Shown in pieces: positions 1 through 5,649 of a stretch of 6,461 nucleotides of DNA. Position numbers and translations under genes: made by a program. Origin of the DNA: Chloroflexota bacterium (GTDB lineage: Bacteria > Chloroflexota > Limnocylindria > Limnocylindrales > CSP1-4); the NCBI GenBank assembly GCA_003158495.1, contig PMJT01000143.1:1-6461 (forward strand), given 5' to 3'. Below the pieces are notes generated by a model. The model had not been told where the DNA came from. It did no database searches and saw nothing but the letters and a program-made list of their open reading frames with translations. Within the stretch, counting starts at the first letter, position 1. The number at the start of each line of letters is the position of its first letter.

Positions 1-1729
1 CGAACATCGCCGGCGTCGGAGTCGGTGGCGGGACAGGTGGCGGCGTCGGGACAGGAGTCGGCGGCGGGATGGCAGTAGGCGTGGGCGTCGGCGTTCGAAC
101 CGGGGTGGGCGTAGGCGTTGCCGTTGCCGTTGCCGTTGCCGTCGGGCGAGCCGTTGGAGTCGGCATGCTCGTGGGGGCCGGCGTCCTGATTGGCGTTGGG
201 CTCGGGGCCGCGGTCATCGTCGGAGCGGGGGTCGGTGTTCCGGGCTTCGCCGTGGGCCGGCGAGTAGCGCCGGGCGGCAGCGGGTCGTCGCCTATGACCA
301 TCCCGGACGGGGCGGCGGTCGGGTCGTCCGTCGGCGCGGCCGTCGGCGCGGCCGTGGCACTGCCGTCGGACGAGCGGCTCGGGTCGATCGCTGCGAGCGG
401 CGCCGACCCATCGGGGCTGGCCGTCGCGGCCAGTTTCGGGGTCGCCGGCAGGAAAGCCGCGGCGCCTGCCATCCCCGAGGCGGCAAGGATCAGCGTGAGG
501 CCTGCCAGCATCGCGACGGTTCGACGTCGCTGTGAGCCGTGTCCGGCGAGCGCAGTCGGCACGGGGTCGGCCGCGACCGCGGTGTCTGGGCCGGGCAGGA
601 CGATGTAGGCCGCAGAGTTCGCCGTAGTTGCCGTGTGGCCCAGCGCTTCTCCGGACGGAACCACGGCAGCGATGAGACCGCCGATGGCTCCGAACTTGCG
701 GCGCTTTCGCCGTGCCTCGGCCTCGCGCACGATTCCCTCGTTGGAGAAGAGCGGTGGTGGCGGCACATCGGCGGCGGGGTCGTGATCGGCTCGAGTGATG
801 CCGGGTACGTCCGGCACTTCGGTGTCGGAGTCGCCGTACCTCGTGTACTTGCGGTAGGGACTCGTCGGTGGGGCCGATGCCGGGAATGGGCTCGCCGCAA
901 GCGCTGCCGGCGCCCCGGTCTGCGCTGCGGCATCGATGGCCGGTGCCGACAGGGCTGCGCCATCGGTCGGCTCCGCCGCCGCCGCGATCGGCTCGGCCGG
1001 GCCGGTATCGGATTCGACATGTTCGGCTCGAATGATGTGCGGCGAGTACCTGGCGGGCGCGCGGCGATAGTTCTCGACCGTGACCGGATGCGCCTTCATC
1101 GTGACCCGCGCCGCATACGACGGATCGCCGACCGCCGCACGCTCGGCGCCAGTCCTGGCATCAGGGTCGAGTCCGTGGCCGCGGGCGGCGGCCGTGGCGG
1201 CGATGGCCGCGCTGAATGCCGAGGCGGCGGCGAGGGCCGCTGCCCGTGTCTGGGTGTAGTCGTTGCTCGGGGTCGCATCCGCGTCGGCGGTCGTTGCCGC
1301 CGCGATTGGCTCGGCCAGATCGGCGGCCTGCATCTCGATCGGACCGGGTTCGGCCTGCTGCTGGGCGGCTGCGACGGGATCGGCGGCGGAGAGTTCGGCC
1401 GAATCGGTTGGTCCGGTCTGAAGCCCAGGGGCAATGGGCGCTGTATTCACTCCAGGAACTACCAGGCCGGCAGTTGCCGGGCTCGAACCCGACACTGCGG
1501 CTCCGGCCGCTGCAGCTGCGGCGGCGACGCGACGCGAGGCCGCGCCACCGGACAAGCCACCGAGCCCGGTCGGCTGCCTGCCGGGCCGTCGGGCGGAGAC
1601 GGTCGCGTTCGGACGGATCTCGGCAGACTCGACGATTAGCGAGCCCTCCAGCTGATCCTGCGAACTGTCCGGAGATGGCTCGACCGGGCGGGAGGGAAGC
1701 CGCATCCGGTCGTTGGGCCTGCCTGGCAT
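1..1729 (-). CDS. Single-pass membrane protein with Ala-rich cytoplasmic region and Pro/Thr-rich outer stalk (C-terminus outside window)
   Basis: I do not recognise the family. The minus frame from ATG at 1729-1727 is open for 576 codons and leaves the window, so the C-terminal part is missing. Residues 1-400 are low in structure and rich in Ala, Pro, Asp and Glu, with an Ala-rich stretch at about 68-78 and a basic cluster (RRKRRK) at 340-345. An RRR at 401-403 precedes a hydrophobic helix at about 404-427, a likely single transmembrane segment with the N-terminus inside by the positive-inside rule. From about 430 onward the chain is Thr/Pro/Ala-rich, with TPTP-type and TA repeats, as in cell-wall or periplasm-spanning stalks. 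The start is supported by a Shine-Dalgarno sequence 7 nt upstream and a candidate promoter. Codon third positions are mostly G/C in this frame, while the overlapping open frames give Arg- or Gly/Val-rich products typical of shadows. A folded external domain probably follows the stalk, but that is inference. Coding is fairly sure; function is unknown. Confidence 0.75.
   Translation of the reverse strand, partial: MPGRPNDRMRLPSRPVEPSPDSSQDQLEGSLIVESAEIRPNATVSARRPGRQPTGLGGLSGGAASRRVAAAAAAAGAAVSGSSPATAGLVVPGVNTAPIAPGLQTGPTDSAELSAADPVAAAQQQAEPGPIEMQAADLAEPIAAATTADADATPSNDYTQTRAAALAAASAFSAAIAATAAARGHGLDPDARTGAERAAVGDPSYAARVTMKAHPVTVENYRRAPARYSPHIIRAEHVESDTGPAEPIAAAAEPTDGAALSAPAIDAAAQTGAPAALAASPFPASAPPTSPYRKYTRYGDSDTEVPDVPGITRADHDPAADVPPPPLFSNEGIVREAEARRKRRKFGAIGGLIAAVVPSGEALGHTATTANSAAYIVLPGPDTAVAADPVPTALAGHGSQRRRTVAMLAGLTLILAASGMAGAAAFLPATPKLAATASPDGSAPLAAIDPSRSSDGSATAAPTAAPTDDPTAAPSGMVIGDDPLPPGATRRPTAKPGTPTPAPTMTAAPSPTPIRTPAPTSMPTPTARPTATATATATPTPTPVRTPTPTPTAIPPPTPVPTPPPVPPPTPTPAMF
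117..140. repeat. Perfect hexanucleotide tandem repeat, 4 x GTTGCC
   Basis: Four identical GTTGCC units stand head to tail. On the minus strand they encode Ala-Thr dipeptides in the stalk of the membrane protein. The unit is a multiple of three, so gain or loss of copies would change stalk length without breaking the frame. The surrounding region, about 1-170, is a degenerate continuation of the same Thr/Pro/Ala repeat style. Confidence 0.9.
330..353. repeat. Perfect 12-bp tandem duplication
   Basis: Two identical copies of GTCGGCGCGGCC lie at 330-341 and 342-353. On the minus strand they encode a duplicated Ala-Ala-Pro-Thr unit at about residues 460-467 of the stalked membrane protein, just outside the transmembrane helix. 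The duplication is in frame. Confidence 0.85.
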
Positions 1730-1736
1730 GTACCTA

Positions 1737-1741
1737 CCTCT
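1737..1741 (-). promoter_or_regulatory. Ribosome binding site of the stalked membrane protein gene
   Basis: Reading the minus strand, AGAGG is followed by a 7-nt spacer (TAGGTAC) and then ATG at 1729. This supports that ATG over the in-frame ATG eight codons further in. Confidence 0.6.
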
Positions 1742-1761
1742 GGGTATCTGAAGGCAGGTCC

Positions 1762-1789
1762 AGTGTCGCTCGGGGCCCCGAGCCCGCAA
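1762..1789 (-). promoter_or_regulatory. Candidate sigma-70-like promoter with a 16-bp palindrome as spacer
   Basis: On the minus strand a -35-like TTGCGG (1789-1784) and a -10-like GACACT (1767-1762) are separated by exactly 16 bp. Those 16 bp are the perfect palindrome GCTCGGGGCCCCGAGC (1768-1783). Transcription from here would begin near 1755, leaving a short leader before the Shine-Dalgarno sequence of the membrane protein gene. The -35 matches the consensus at TTG and the -10 at three of six positions, so this is a weak promoter call. The palindrome itself is certain and could be the operator of a dimeric regulator. It would act mainly on the minus-strand gene but lies within reach of anything starting rightward. 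Confidence 0.3.
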
Positions 1790-1802
1790 TGGGAGGATGG
1801 TC

Positions 1803-1871
1803 ATGAGCCAGGCCGCGGTTCGTCGGGGCCGGATGACGGAACCTGCCGTACGAGCGCGGACTGATAGGTGA
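1803..1871 (+). CDS. Possible 22-codon leader ORF
   Basis: A short ORF beginning ATGAGCCAG is preceded by GGGAGG (1791-1796) with a 6-nt spacer, which is a strong Shine-Dalgarno arrangement. It ends in TGA at 1869-1871. That TGA overlaps a GTG at 1868-1870, which opens an in-frame extension of the downstream dehydrogenase. In-frame ATG and GTG codons at 1797 and 1800 are alternative starts. The product is Arg-rich and resembles no protein I know. It could be a regulatory leader or upstream ORF for the dehydrogenase gene, or simply chance in GC-rich DNA, which I consider more likely than not. Confidence 0.2.
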   Translation: MSQAAVRRGRMTEPAVRARTDR

Positions 1872-2046
1872 ATCGACCTAAAAGGCGCGGTACATGCGCT
1901 CGCACGGACCGGTGGCCGCCGACTCCGCGTGGCCTGAGGCGCGGCCCGGCCCGGACCGGCCCCGCCGGCCCCGGTTGGCTGCACTTCCACTACGCTGATC
2001 GCGTCCGTATCCGGATCTTCGGTCGCCGGAAGGGTCCCTATCACCT

Positions 2047-2051
2047 GGAGG
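2047..2051 (+). promoter_or_regulatory. Ribosome binding site of the SDR gene
   Basis: GGAGG is followed by an 8-nt spacer and ATG at 2060. This decides the start of the dehydrogenase in favour of 2060 rather than the GTG 64 codons upstream. Confidence 0.75.
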
Positions 2052-2059
2052 TGTGCCTG

Positions 2060-2797
2060 ATGAAGCTCGACGGCGCCGTCGTCATCGTGACCGGGGCGTC
2101 CTCCGGGATCGGTGCGGCGACCGCGCGCCTTGCCTCCGCTCGCGGCGCGAAGGTCGTCCTGGCCGCGCGCCGGCTGGACAGGATCGCCGAGCTGGCCGGC
2201 CAGCTGCCAAACGCCTTCCCCGTTCAGACGGACCTTCGAGACCCCGACCAGATCCGAAGGCTCGTCGATTCGGCCGTGGTGCGATTCGGTCACGTCGACG
2301 TCCTGGTCAACAACGCCGGCCAGGGCCTCCACGTTCCGCTCGAGCATGTGCGGCTGGAAGACCTGCGGGCGGTGACTGAGCTCAACTTCTACGCCCCGCT
2401 GCTGGCGATGCAAGCTGTGATCCCGGTCATGCGCAAGCAGGGCGGCGGTGCGATCGTCAACGTCAGCTCGATGACATCGCGGATGGTTCTGCCCGGCGTG
2501 GGCGGCTACTCCGCCACCAAGTCCGGGCTGAACATGCTCTCCGCTGTGGCCCGCCGCGAGCTGGCCGGCGACGGCATCGCTGTCTCCACCGTGTACCCGT
2601 CCGTCACCGCGACCGAGTTCCACCAGTCGCTGGCCGCGGGGGCGCGCGTCGGTGGCGGATGGTCGGGCCCGCCGCCGCACTCCGCGGAGAAGGTCGCCGA
2701 AGCCATCCTGGCCCTGATCGAATCAGGCGACGAAGAGACTCAGCTGACGCAGGATTGGGGCGGTGTGCCGGGTCGAGGCAGCCAGGCCGATCGATAG
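2060..2797 (+). CDS. Classical short-chain dehydrogenase/reductase (SDR family)
   Basis: The 245-residue product is an NAD(P)-dependent oxidoreductase of the classical SDR type, a cytoplasmic Rossmann-fold enzyme. Visible motifs are the cofactor loop TGASSGIG (11-18), an Asp after the third strand (TDL, D58), NNAG (84-87), the helix-4 Asn in LNF (N109), catalytic Ser137 in NVSSM, and Tyr150 with Lys154 in YSATK. Arg residues after the second strand (AARR, 35-38) favour NADP(H) over NAD(H); this is inference. The usual PG after the sixth strand is PS here (YPSVTAT, 179-185). ATG 2060 fits the family's usual length and has a good Shine-Dalgarno sequence. The upstream in-frame GTG at 1868 would add an Arg/Pro-rich segment foreign to the family. 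The substrate cannot be told from sequence. It is 81 nt upstream of the small His/Cys protein gene and may be co-transcribed with it. Confidence 0.93.
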   Translation: MKLDGAVVIVTGASSGIGAATARLASARGAKVVLAARRLDRIAELAGQLPNAFPVQTDLRDPDQIRRLVDSAVVRFGHVDVLVNNAGQGLHVPLEHVRLEDLRAVTELNFYAPLLAMQAVIPVMRKQGGGAIVNVSSMTSRMVLPGVGGYSATKSGLNMLSAVARRELAGDGIAVSTVYPSVTATEFHQSLAAGARVGGGWSGPPPHSAEKVAEAILALIESGDEETQLTQDWGGVPGRGSQADR

Positions 2798-2864
2798 GGC
2801 CGCGCTGGGCGCTTTGCCTGAGGCGGCGCGGGAACCGGCCCGAGGGTCCGGCGGGAATCCGTAC

Positions 2865-2870
2865 AAGGAG
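2865..2870 (+). promoter_or_regulatory. Ribosome binding site of the 67-residue protein gene
   Basis: AAGGAG with an 8-nt spacer precedes ATG 2879. A nearer ATG at 2874 is in another frame and reaches a stop after five codons, so 2879 is the working start. Confidence 0.65.
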
Positions 2871-2878
2871 TCAATGGC

Positions 2879-3082
2879 ATGGACGATCTGATCCGACACG
2901 GGGTAGAGGCGCGCAAAGACTGGAACTCGTACCACACCGCGGCCGCCGAGCCATTTCCGAGGTACCACAACCGCCCGGATTGCGAAGACGGGTCGGTGAT
3001 GCCGGACAAGGACATCAGGGCGGGCACGGATGGCCGCGCGCTCTGCGACAAGTGCAGGCAGGCGCAGCGCCAGTCCAGCTAG
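2879..3082 (+). CDS. Small His/Cys protein of unknown function (67 residues)
   Basis: I do not recognise this protein. It is short, soluble and without a signal peptide or membrane segment. Cys35, Cys56 and Cys59 occur as C-x20-CxxC, with His30 four residues before Cys35 (HNRPDC) and a second His at 19. Four such ligands could bind zinc or another metal, a treble-clef or ribbon-like site; this is inference from spacing alone. The region around 29-60 (YHNRPDC, IRAGTDGRALCDKC) reads like a compact conserved core. The gene has a good Shine-Dalgarno sequence. It lies 81 nt after the dehydrogenase gene on the same strand and converges on the hox protease gene, sharing the CTAG at 3079-3082. No link to the hydrogenase is shown beyond proximity. 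Coding is probable from the start signal and the non-shadow composition. Confidence 0.65.
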   Translation: MDDLIRHGVEARKDWNSYHTAAAEPFPRYHNRPDCEDGSVMPDKDIRAGTDGRALCDKCRQAQRQSS

Positions 3083-3696
3083 GGTCGGAGACGGCCTTGC
3101 CGGAGGCCGAACGGGTCGGGGCCGCCGCGCCGCGTAACTATCGACGCCACCGCGTCGACTACGGCCGGCAACGCAGCTTCCACGGCGGGCGACAGCCTGT
3201 CGCCGATTTCCAGCGTCTCCGCCCCGGCGCTGACCACGTAAACGGCCGGCGAGGCGCCCCACAGTTCGCGTGCCAGCGCCATCAACTCGGCCGGGGCGAC
3301 ATGGTGCGACGATGGACCGGCCGAGCCGGCGGAGTCGGTCGCGGCCTCGGAGCCGCCTGCCTCGGAGCCGCCCGCGTCGACTCGACGGAGCGAGACCACG
3401 CCCGGCTCATCTACGACGTTGACGTCGACCAGGATTACCAGCGACGCGTCCTTGATGTCCGCGGCGAGGTCTGGCGTCAGCTGGTGGCGCCAGATCACCG
3501 TGGCGCCACCGAGTCGCGGATCGGCGGCGAGCAACTCGGAAACGTGCCAACCCAGGGCGTCGTCGCCGCGGAGCGGGTTGCCATAACAAACGACCAGGGC
3601 GCCGGACGCGGCCTCTGCCGGCCCGGGCCGCGCGGCCTCGGGCGAGCCGGCGTCGCCGCCGGCCGCCGCGCCTATGAGCGGATCGTCACCGGGCAA
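3079..3696 (-). CDS. hoxW: [NiFe]-hydrogenase maturation protease, HoxW type (peptidase M52 family)
   Basis: This endopeptidase family cuts the C-terminal extension from the hydrogenase large subunit after Ni insertion; here the partner would be HoxH, encoded directly upstream. The hallmark GNPLRGDDALG is at 39-49. Likely Ni-sensing ligands, by analogy with HybD Glu16/Asp62/His93, are Asp45, Asp91 (ILVDVN) and one of His131/His132 (SSHHVAP). The 205 residues exceed the roughly 150-170 usual for the family. The excess is an Ala/Gly/Pro-rich N-terminus of about 33 residues and a Gly/Ser/Glu insert at about 107-130. The start is TTG at 3696. It is the only ATG/GTG/TTG between the in-frame upstream stop and the core, and it lies 11 nt inside hoxH without an obvious Shine-Dalgarno sequence, suggesting translational coupling. 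An internal CTG at residue 34 is a less likely alternative. The stop is TAG within the CTAG shared with the convergent small gene. Confidence 0.9.
   Translation of the reverse strand: MPGDDPLIGAAAGGDAGSPEAARPGPAEAASGALVVCYGNPLRGDDALGWHVSELLAADPRLGGATVIWRHQLTPDLAADIKDASLVILVDVNVVDEPGVVSLRRVDAGGSEAGGSEAATDSAGSAGPSSHHVAPAELMALARELWGASPAVYVVSAGAETLEIGDRLSPAVEAALPAVVDAVASIVTRRGGPDPFGLRQGRLRP
3092..3109. other. Short hairpin just after the small ORF, possible weak 3' structure
   Basis: CGGCCT (3092-3097) and AGGCCG (3104-3109) form a perfect 6-bp stem with a 6-nt loop, starting 10 nt after the stop of the 67-residue gene. There is no T-run on either side, so it does not meet the rule for an intrinsic terminator. 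It also lies inside the last codons of the protease gene on the other strand. It could stabilise a 3' end or be a by-product of GC-rich coding sequence. Confidence 0.2.
3344..3373. repeat. 15-bp tandem duplication inside the protease gene
   Basis: Two adjacent 15-bp copies (3344-3358 and 3359-3373) differ at one base. On the minus strand they encode a repeated Ala-Gly-Gly-Ser-Glu unit. The repeat sits in the flexible insert that precedes the His-His motif of the protease and looks like a recent in-frame expansion. Confidence 0.8.
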
Positions 3697-5107
3697 GGTC
3701 GCTCAGCACGGTCCCGTCGGGGCCGAGGAGCTGGATCCGCAGCGCCATCTCGCCGAGGGCGTGCGTGGAGCAGCTCAGGCACGGGTCGTAGCAGCGGATG
3801 ACCGCTTCTACCCGGTTGAGCATCGGCTCCTCCAGCCTGTCGCCCTTGATGTGATGGCGCGCCACCTGGAGGACCGCCCGGTTCATGGCCATGTTGTTGT
3901 GGCCGGTGGCGATGACCAGGTTGGCCCACTGCACGATGCCGTTCTCATCCACCTTGTAGTGGTGCATGAGCGTGCCGCGGGGCGCCTCCGAGACGCCGAT
4001 GCCCTCGAGCCGGTTGACCTCGGCGCGCGAGCGGACGTGCTTGGAGAGAATGTCCGGCCCGCGCAGAATCTCCTCGATCTTCTCGATGCTGTGCAGAGTG
4101 TCTATGAGACGGGCGTAGTGGTAGTGGAACGAGGAGCCGGCCACTCGCCCGACGCGCCAGCGGAACTTCTCGAGTTCCTCGTCCGCACGCGGAGTGCCCA
4201 TTCGATCCGCAATGTTGACGCGGGCCAGCGGTCCGACACGGTAGATGCCGTCCGGATAGCCCATCGCCTTCCAGTACGTCGACTTGAGGTAGGACCAAGG
4301 CTCGACGGCCTCGCCGATGTAGTCGTTGAAGTTGTGCGGATCGACCTTGTCGGCCAGGAACTTGCCGTCGGCATCGATGACTCGCAGCCAGCCGTCATAG
4401 TGGTCTACGTTGCCATGGCGGTCGACGAGGCCCATGAAGGCGGTCCGGAAGTTGCCGAAGGTGGCGGCCTCTTCCTCCCAGCGCATCATGTCCGTCTTGT
4501 ACCAGGCGATGGCCCGTTCAACGGCCGCGATGGCGTCCGGTACACCGCCCAGGATTCGGTCGCGGACTTCCGCGGTGAGTGGTTCGGCCATGCCGCCCGG
4601 CACGATGCCGGTGGGGTGGATCCGCTTGCCGCCGATCCACTCGATGATCTGCTGGCCCCACTTGCGCAGGGCGATGCCGTCCTTCGCCAGGGCCGGGTTC
4701 TCGCGAGCCATGGCGATGACGTTGCGCTTGGCCGGGTCCGCATCGAAGCCGAACAGAAGATCCGGCGCCGAGAGATGGAAGAACGACAGCGCGTTCGACT
4801 GGACTATCTGGCCCAGGTTGATGACGCGTCGCAGGTCCTTGCCGGTTGGCGGCGGCTCGACCGCGAGAATGTCGTCCACTGCCTTGGCTGAGGCGATGAG
4901 GTGGCTGACGGGGCAGATGCCGCAGATGCGGGCCATGATGGCCGGCATCTCGTGGACGGGGCGGCCCTGCGTGATCCGCTCGAAGCCACGGAACTGGGTG
5001 ACGTGGAAATGAGCGTCGACGACCTCGCCCCGGTCGTCCAGCTGGATGGTGATCTTGGAGTGGCCTTCGATCCTGGTGACCGGATCGATGACGATTTCGC
5101 GGCTCAT
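3686..5107 (-). CDS. hoxH: Bidirectional [NiFe]-hydrogenase large subunit HoxH
   Basis: Catalytic subunit carrying the NiFe(CN)2CO centre that interconverts H2 with protons and electrons; cytoplasmic, paired with HoxY. Numbering from ATG 5107 gives 473 residues. The N-terminal motif RICGICPVSH has ligands Cys62 and Cys65. The C-terminal motif DPCLSCSTH has ligands Cys443 and Cys446. The expected cleavage site is after His449, leaving a 24-residue extension for the HoxW-type protease. IDPVTRIEGH near the N-terminus and EAPRGTLMHHY (375-385) are typical of the family. The start at 5107 has GGGAG 5 nt upstream and gives the usual MSR-IVIDPVTRIEGH opening. An alternative ATG at 5122 adds five residues and would overlap the hoxY stop as ATGA. 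Between HoxU/HoxY-type partners and a HoxW-type protease, assignment to group 3d (NAD-linked) is strong. No ligand is missing. Confidence 0.97.
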   Translation of the reverse strand: MSREIVIDPVTRIEGHSKITIQLDDRGEVVDAHFHVTQFRGFERITQGRPVHEMPAIMARICGICPVSHLIASAKAVDDILAVEPPPTGKDLRRVINLGQIVQSNALSFFHLSAPDLLFGFDADPAKRNVIAMARENPALAKDGIALRKWGQQIIEWIGGKRIHPTGIVPGGMAEPLTAEVRDRILGGVPDAIAAVERAIAWYKTDMMRWEEEAATFGNFRTAFMGLVDRHGNVDHYDGWLRVIDADGKFLADKVDPHNFNDYIGEAVEPWSYLKSTYWKAMGYPDGIYRVGPLARVNIADRMGTPRADEELEKFRWRVGRVAGSSFHYHYARLIDTLHSIEKIEEILRGPDILSKHVRSRAEVNRLEGIGVSEAPRGTLMHHYKVDENGIVQWANLVIATGHNNMAMNRAVLQVARHHIKGDRLEEPMLNRVEAVIRCYDPCLSCSTHALGEMALRIQLLGPDGTVLSDLAR

Positions 5108-5112
5108 GTGTG

Positions 5113-5117
5113 CTCCC
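5113..5117 (-). promoter_or_regulatory. Ribosome binding site of hoxH
   Basis: On the minus strand GGGAG is followed by a 5-nt spacer (CACAC) and ATG 5107. It lies just downstream of the hoxY stop and favours 5107 over the ATG at 5122, which would place this site inside the gene. Confidence 0.55.
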
Positions 5118-5118
5118 G

Positions 5119-5649
5119 TCATCGCCCGAACCGGGCCCCTGCGACGTCTGGAACGCGGCCGGACAGCAGGTCATCGAGCAGGCAATAGATGAGGTCGGCC
5201 GACGGCGGGCAGCCGGGCAGGAAGACGTCGACGGTCACGACGCGGTGGACGGGCCGCGCGGTGGGCAGCAGCTTCGGCACGATGCGCGACGGCAACTGGG
5301 CGTTCAGCGTGGCGTTCTCGATGTACGAGCGATCCAGCAGAGGCTGAACCCCGATCGGGTTGCGCATGCCGGGAACGTTCGAGGTCACGGCGCAGTCGCC
5401 GAAGGCAATCAGCGTTTTGGTCCTGGCGCGGACCATCTTGATCTTGTGGAGGTCCTCTTCGCTCGAGACCGCGCCTTCGACCAGGCAGACATCGACGTTC
5501 TCGGGATACTCCTTGAAGTCGACCAGCGGGCTGTAGACCAGATCCGCTCGTTCGAAGATATCCAGCAAACGCTCGTCAAGGTCGATCAGCGACATGTGGC
5601 AGCCGGAGCAGCCATCGAGCCAGACTGTTGCGACTCGCGGCTTGGTCAC
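5119..5649 (-). CDS. hoxY: Bidirectional [NiFe]-hydrogenase small subunit HoxY
   Basis: Short small subunit of the hydrogenase module, holding one proximal 4Fe-4S cluster that relays electrons between HoxH and the HoxFU diaphorase. From GTG 5649 it has 176 residues, normal for HoxY and shorter than uptake-type small subunits. Cluster ligands are Cys14 and Cys17 (WLDGCSGCHMS), Cys86 (GDCAVTSN) and Cys147 (LPGCPPS). There is no Tat signal, consistent with a cytoplasmic enzyme. GTG 5649 overlaps the hoxU stop as GTGA and has AGAGGAG 8 nt upstream. A GTG 11 codons earlier (5682) keeps the frame open but lies well inside hoxU, adds a segment not typical of HoxY and has no comparable ribosome binding site. 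The stop TGA at 5121-5119 lies 11 nt before the chosen hoxH start. Confidence 0.96.
   Translation of the reverse strand: MTKPRVATVWLDGCSGCHMSLIDLDERLLDIFERADLVYSPLVDFKEYPENVDVCLVEGAVSSEEDLHKIKMVRARTKTLIAFGDCAVTSNVPGMRNPIGVQPLLDRSYIENATLNAQLPSRIVPKLLPTARPVHRVVTVDVFLPGCPPSADLIYCLLDDLLSGRVPDVAGARFGR

Larger units (their letters stand above)
1730..2059. other. Divergent intergenic region
   Basis: These 330 bases separate the minus-strand membrane protein gene from the plus-strand dehydrogenase gene. The left part holds the candidate promoter, palindrome and Shine-Dalgarno sequence of the former, plus the possible leader ORF. From 1872 to about 2046 the sequence is very GC-rich, with runs of GGCCCGG and CCGGCCCC around 1935-1975. 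Translation in the dehydrogenase frame gives an Arg/Pro-rich stretch that does not look like protein. I see no clear promoter, RNA gene or terminator in that right part, although the dehydrogenase promoter should lie there. Confidence 0.6.

Noticed and set aside
69..608. Plus-strand Gly/Val-rich frame that looks like a repetitive surface protein
   Set aside because: The GVGVGV pattern is the antisense reading of Thr-Pro repeats. It has no good start signal and fades where the stalk repeats end.
539..1639. A 366-codon plus-strand open frame and several shorter frames in the left part
   Set aside because: The products are Arg/Gly/Cys-rich without recognisable motifs. The minus frame from 1729 has a ribosome binding site, a transmembrane helix with flanking positive charges, ordered low-complexity blocks and G/C-rich third positions.
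1930..1980. GC-rich runs upstream of the SDR as a structured RNA or riboswitch
   Set aside because: Only short self-complementary GGCC/CCGG pieces are seen. No known riboswitch core or long stem could be drawn.
1868..2059. A 64-residue N-terminal extension of the dehydrogenase from GTG 1868
   Set aside because: The segment is Arg/Pro-rich with no SDR homology pattern, whereas ATG 2060 has GGAGG at a proper distance and starts right before the first beta strand.
2799..2833. Imperfect inverted repeat (CCGCGC ... GCGCGG) after the SDR stop as a terminator
   Set aside because: The loop is about 20 nt and no T-run follows, so it is not a convincing intrinsic terminator.
3674..4891. A 405-codon open frame on the plus strand antisense to hoxH
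   Set aside because: It is the complement of a gene with all HoxH ligands. Its product is rich in Val/Asp/Gly/Arg and shows no motif, as expected for a shadow in GC-rich DNA.
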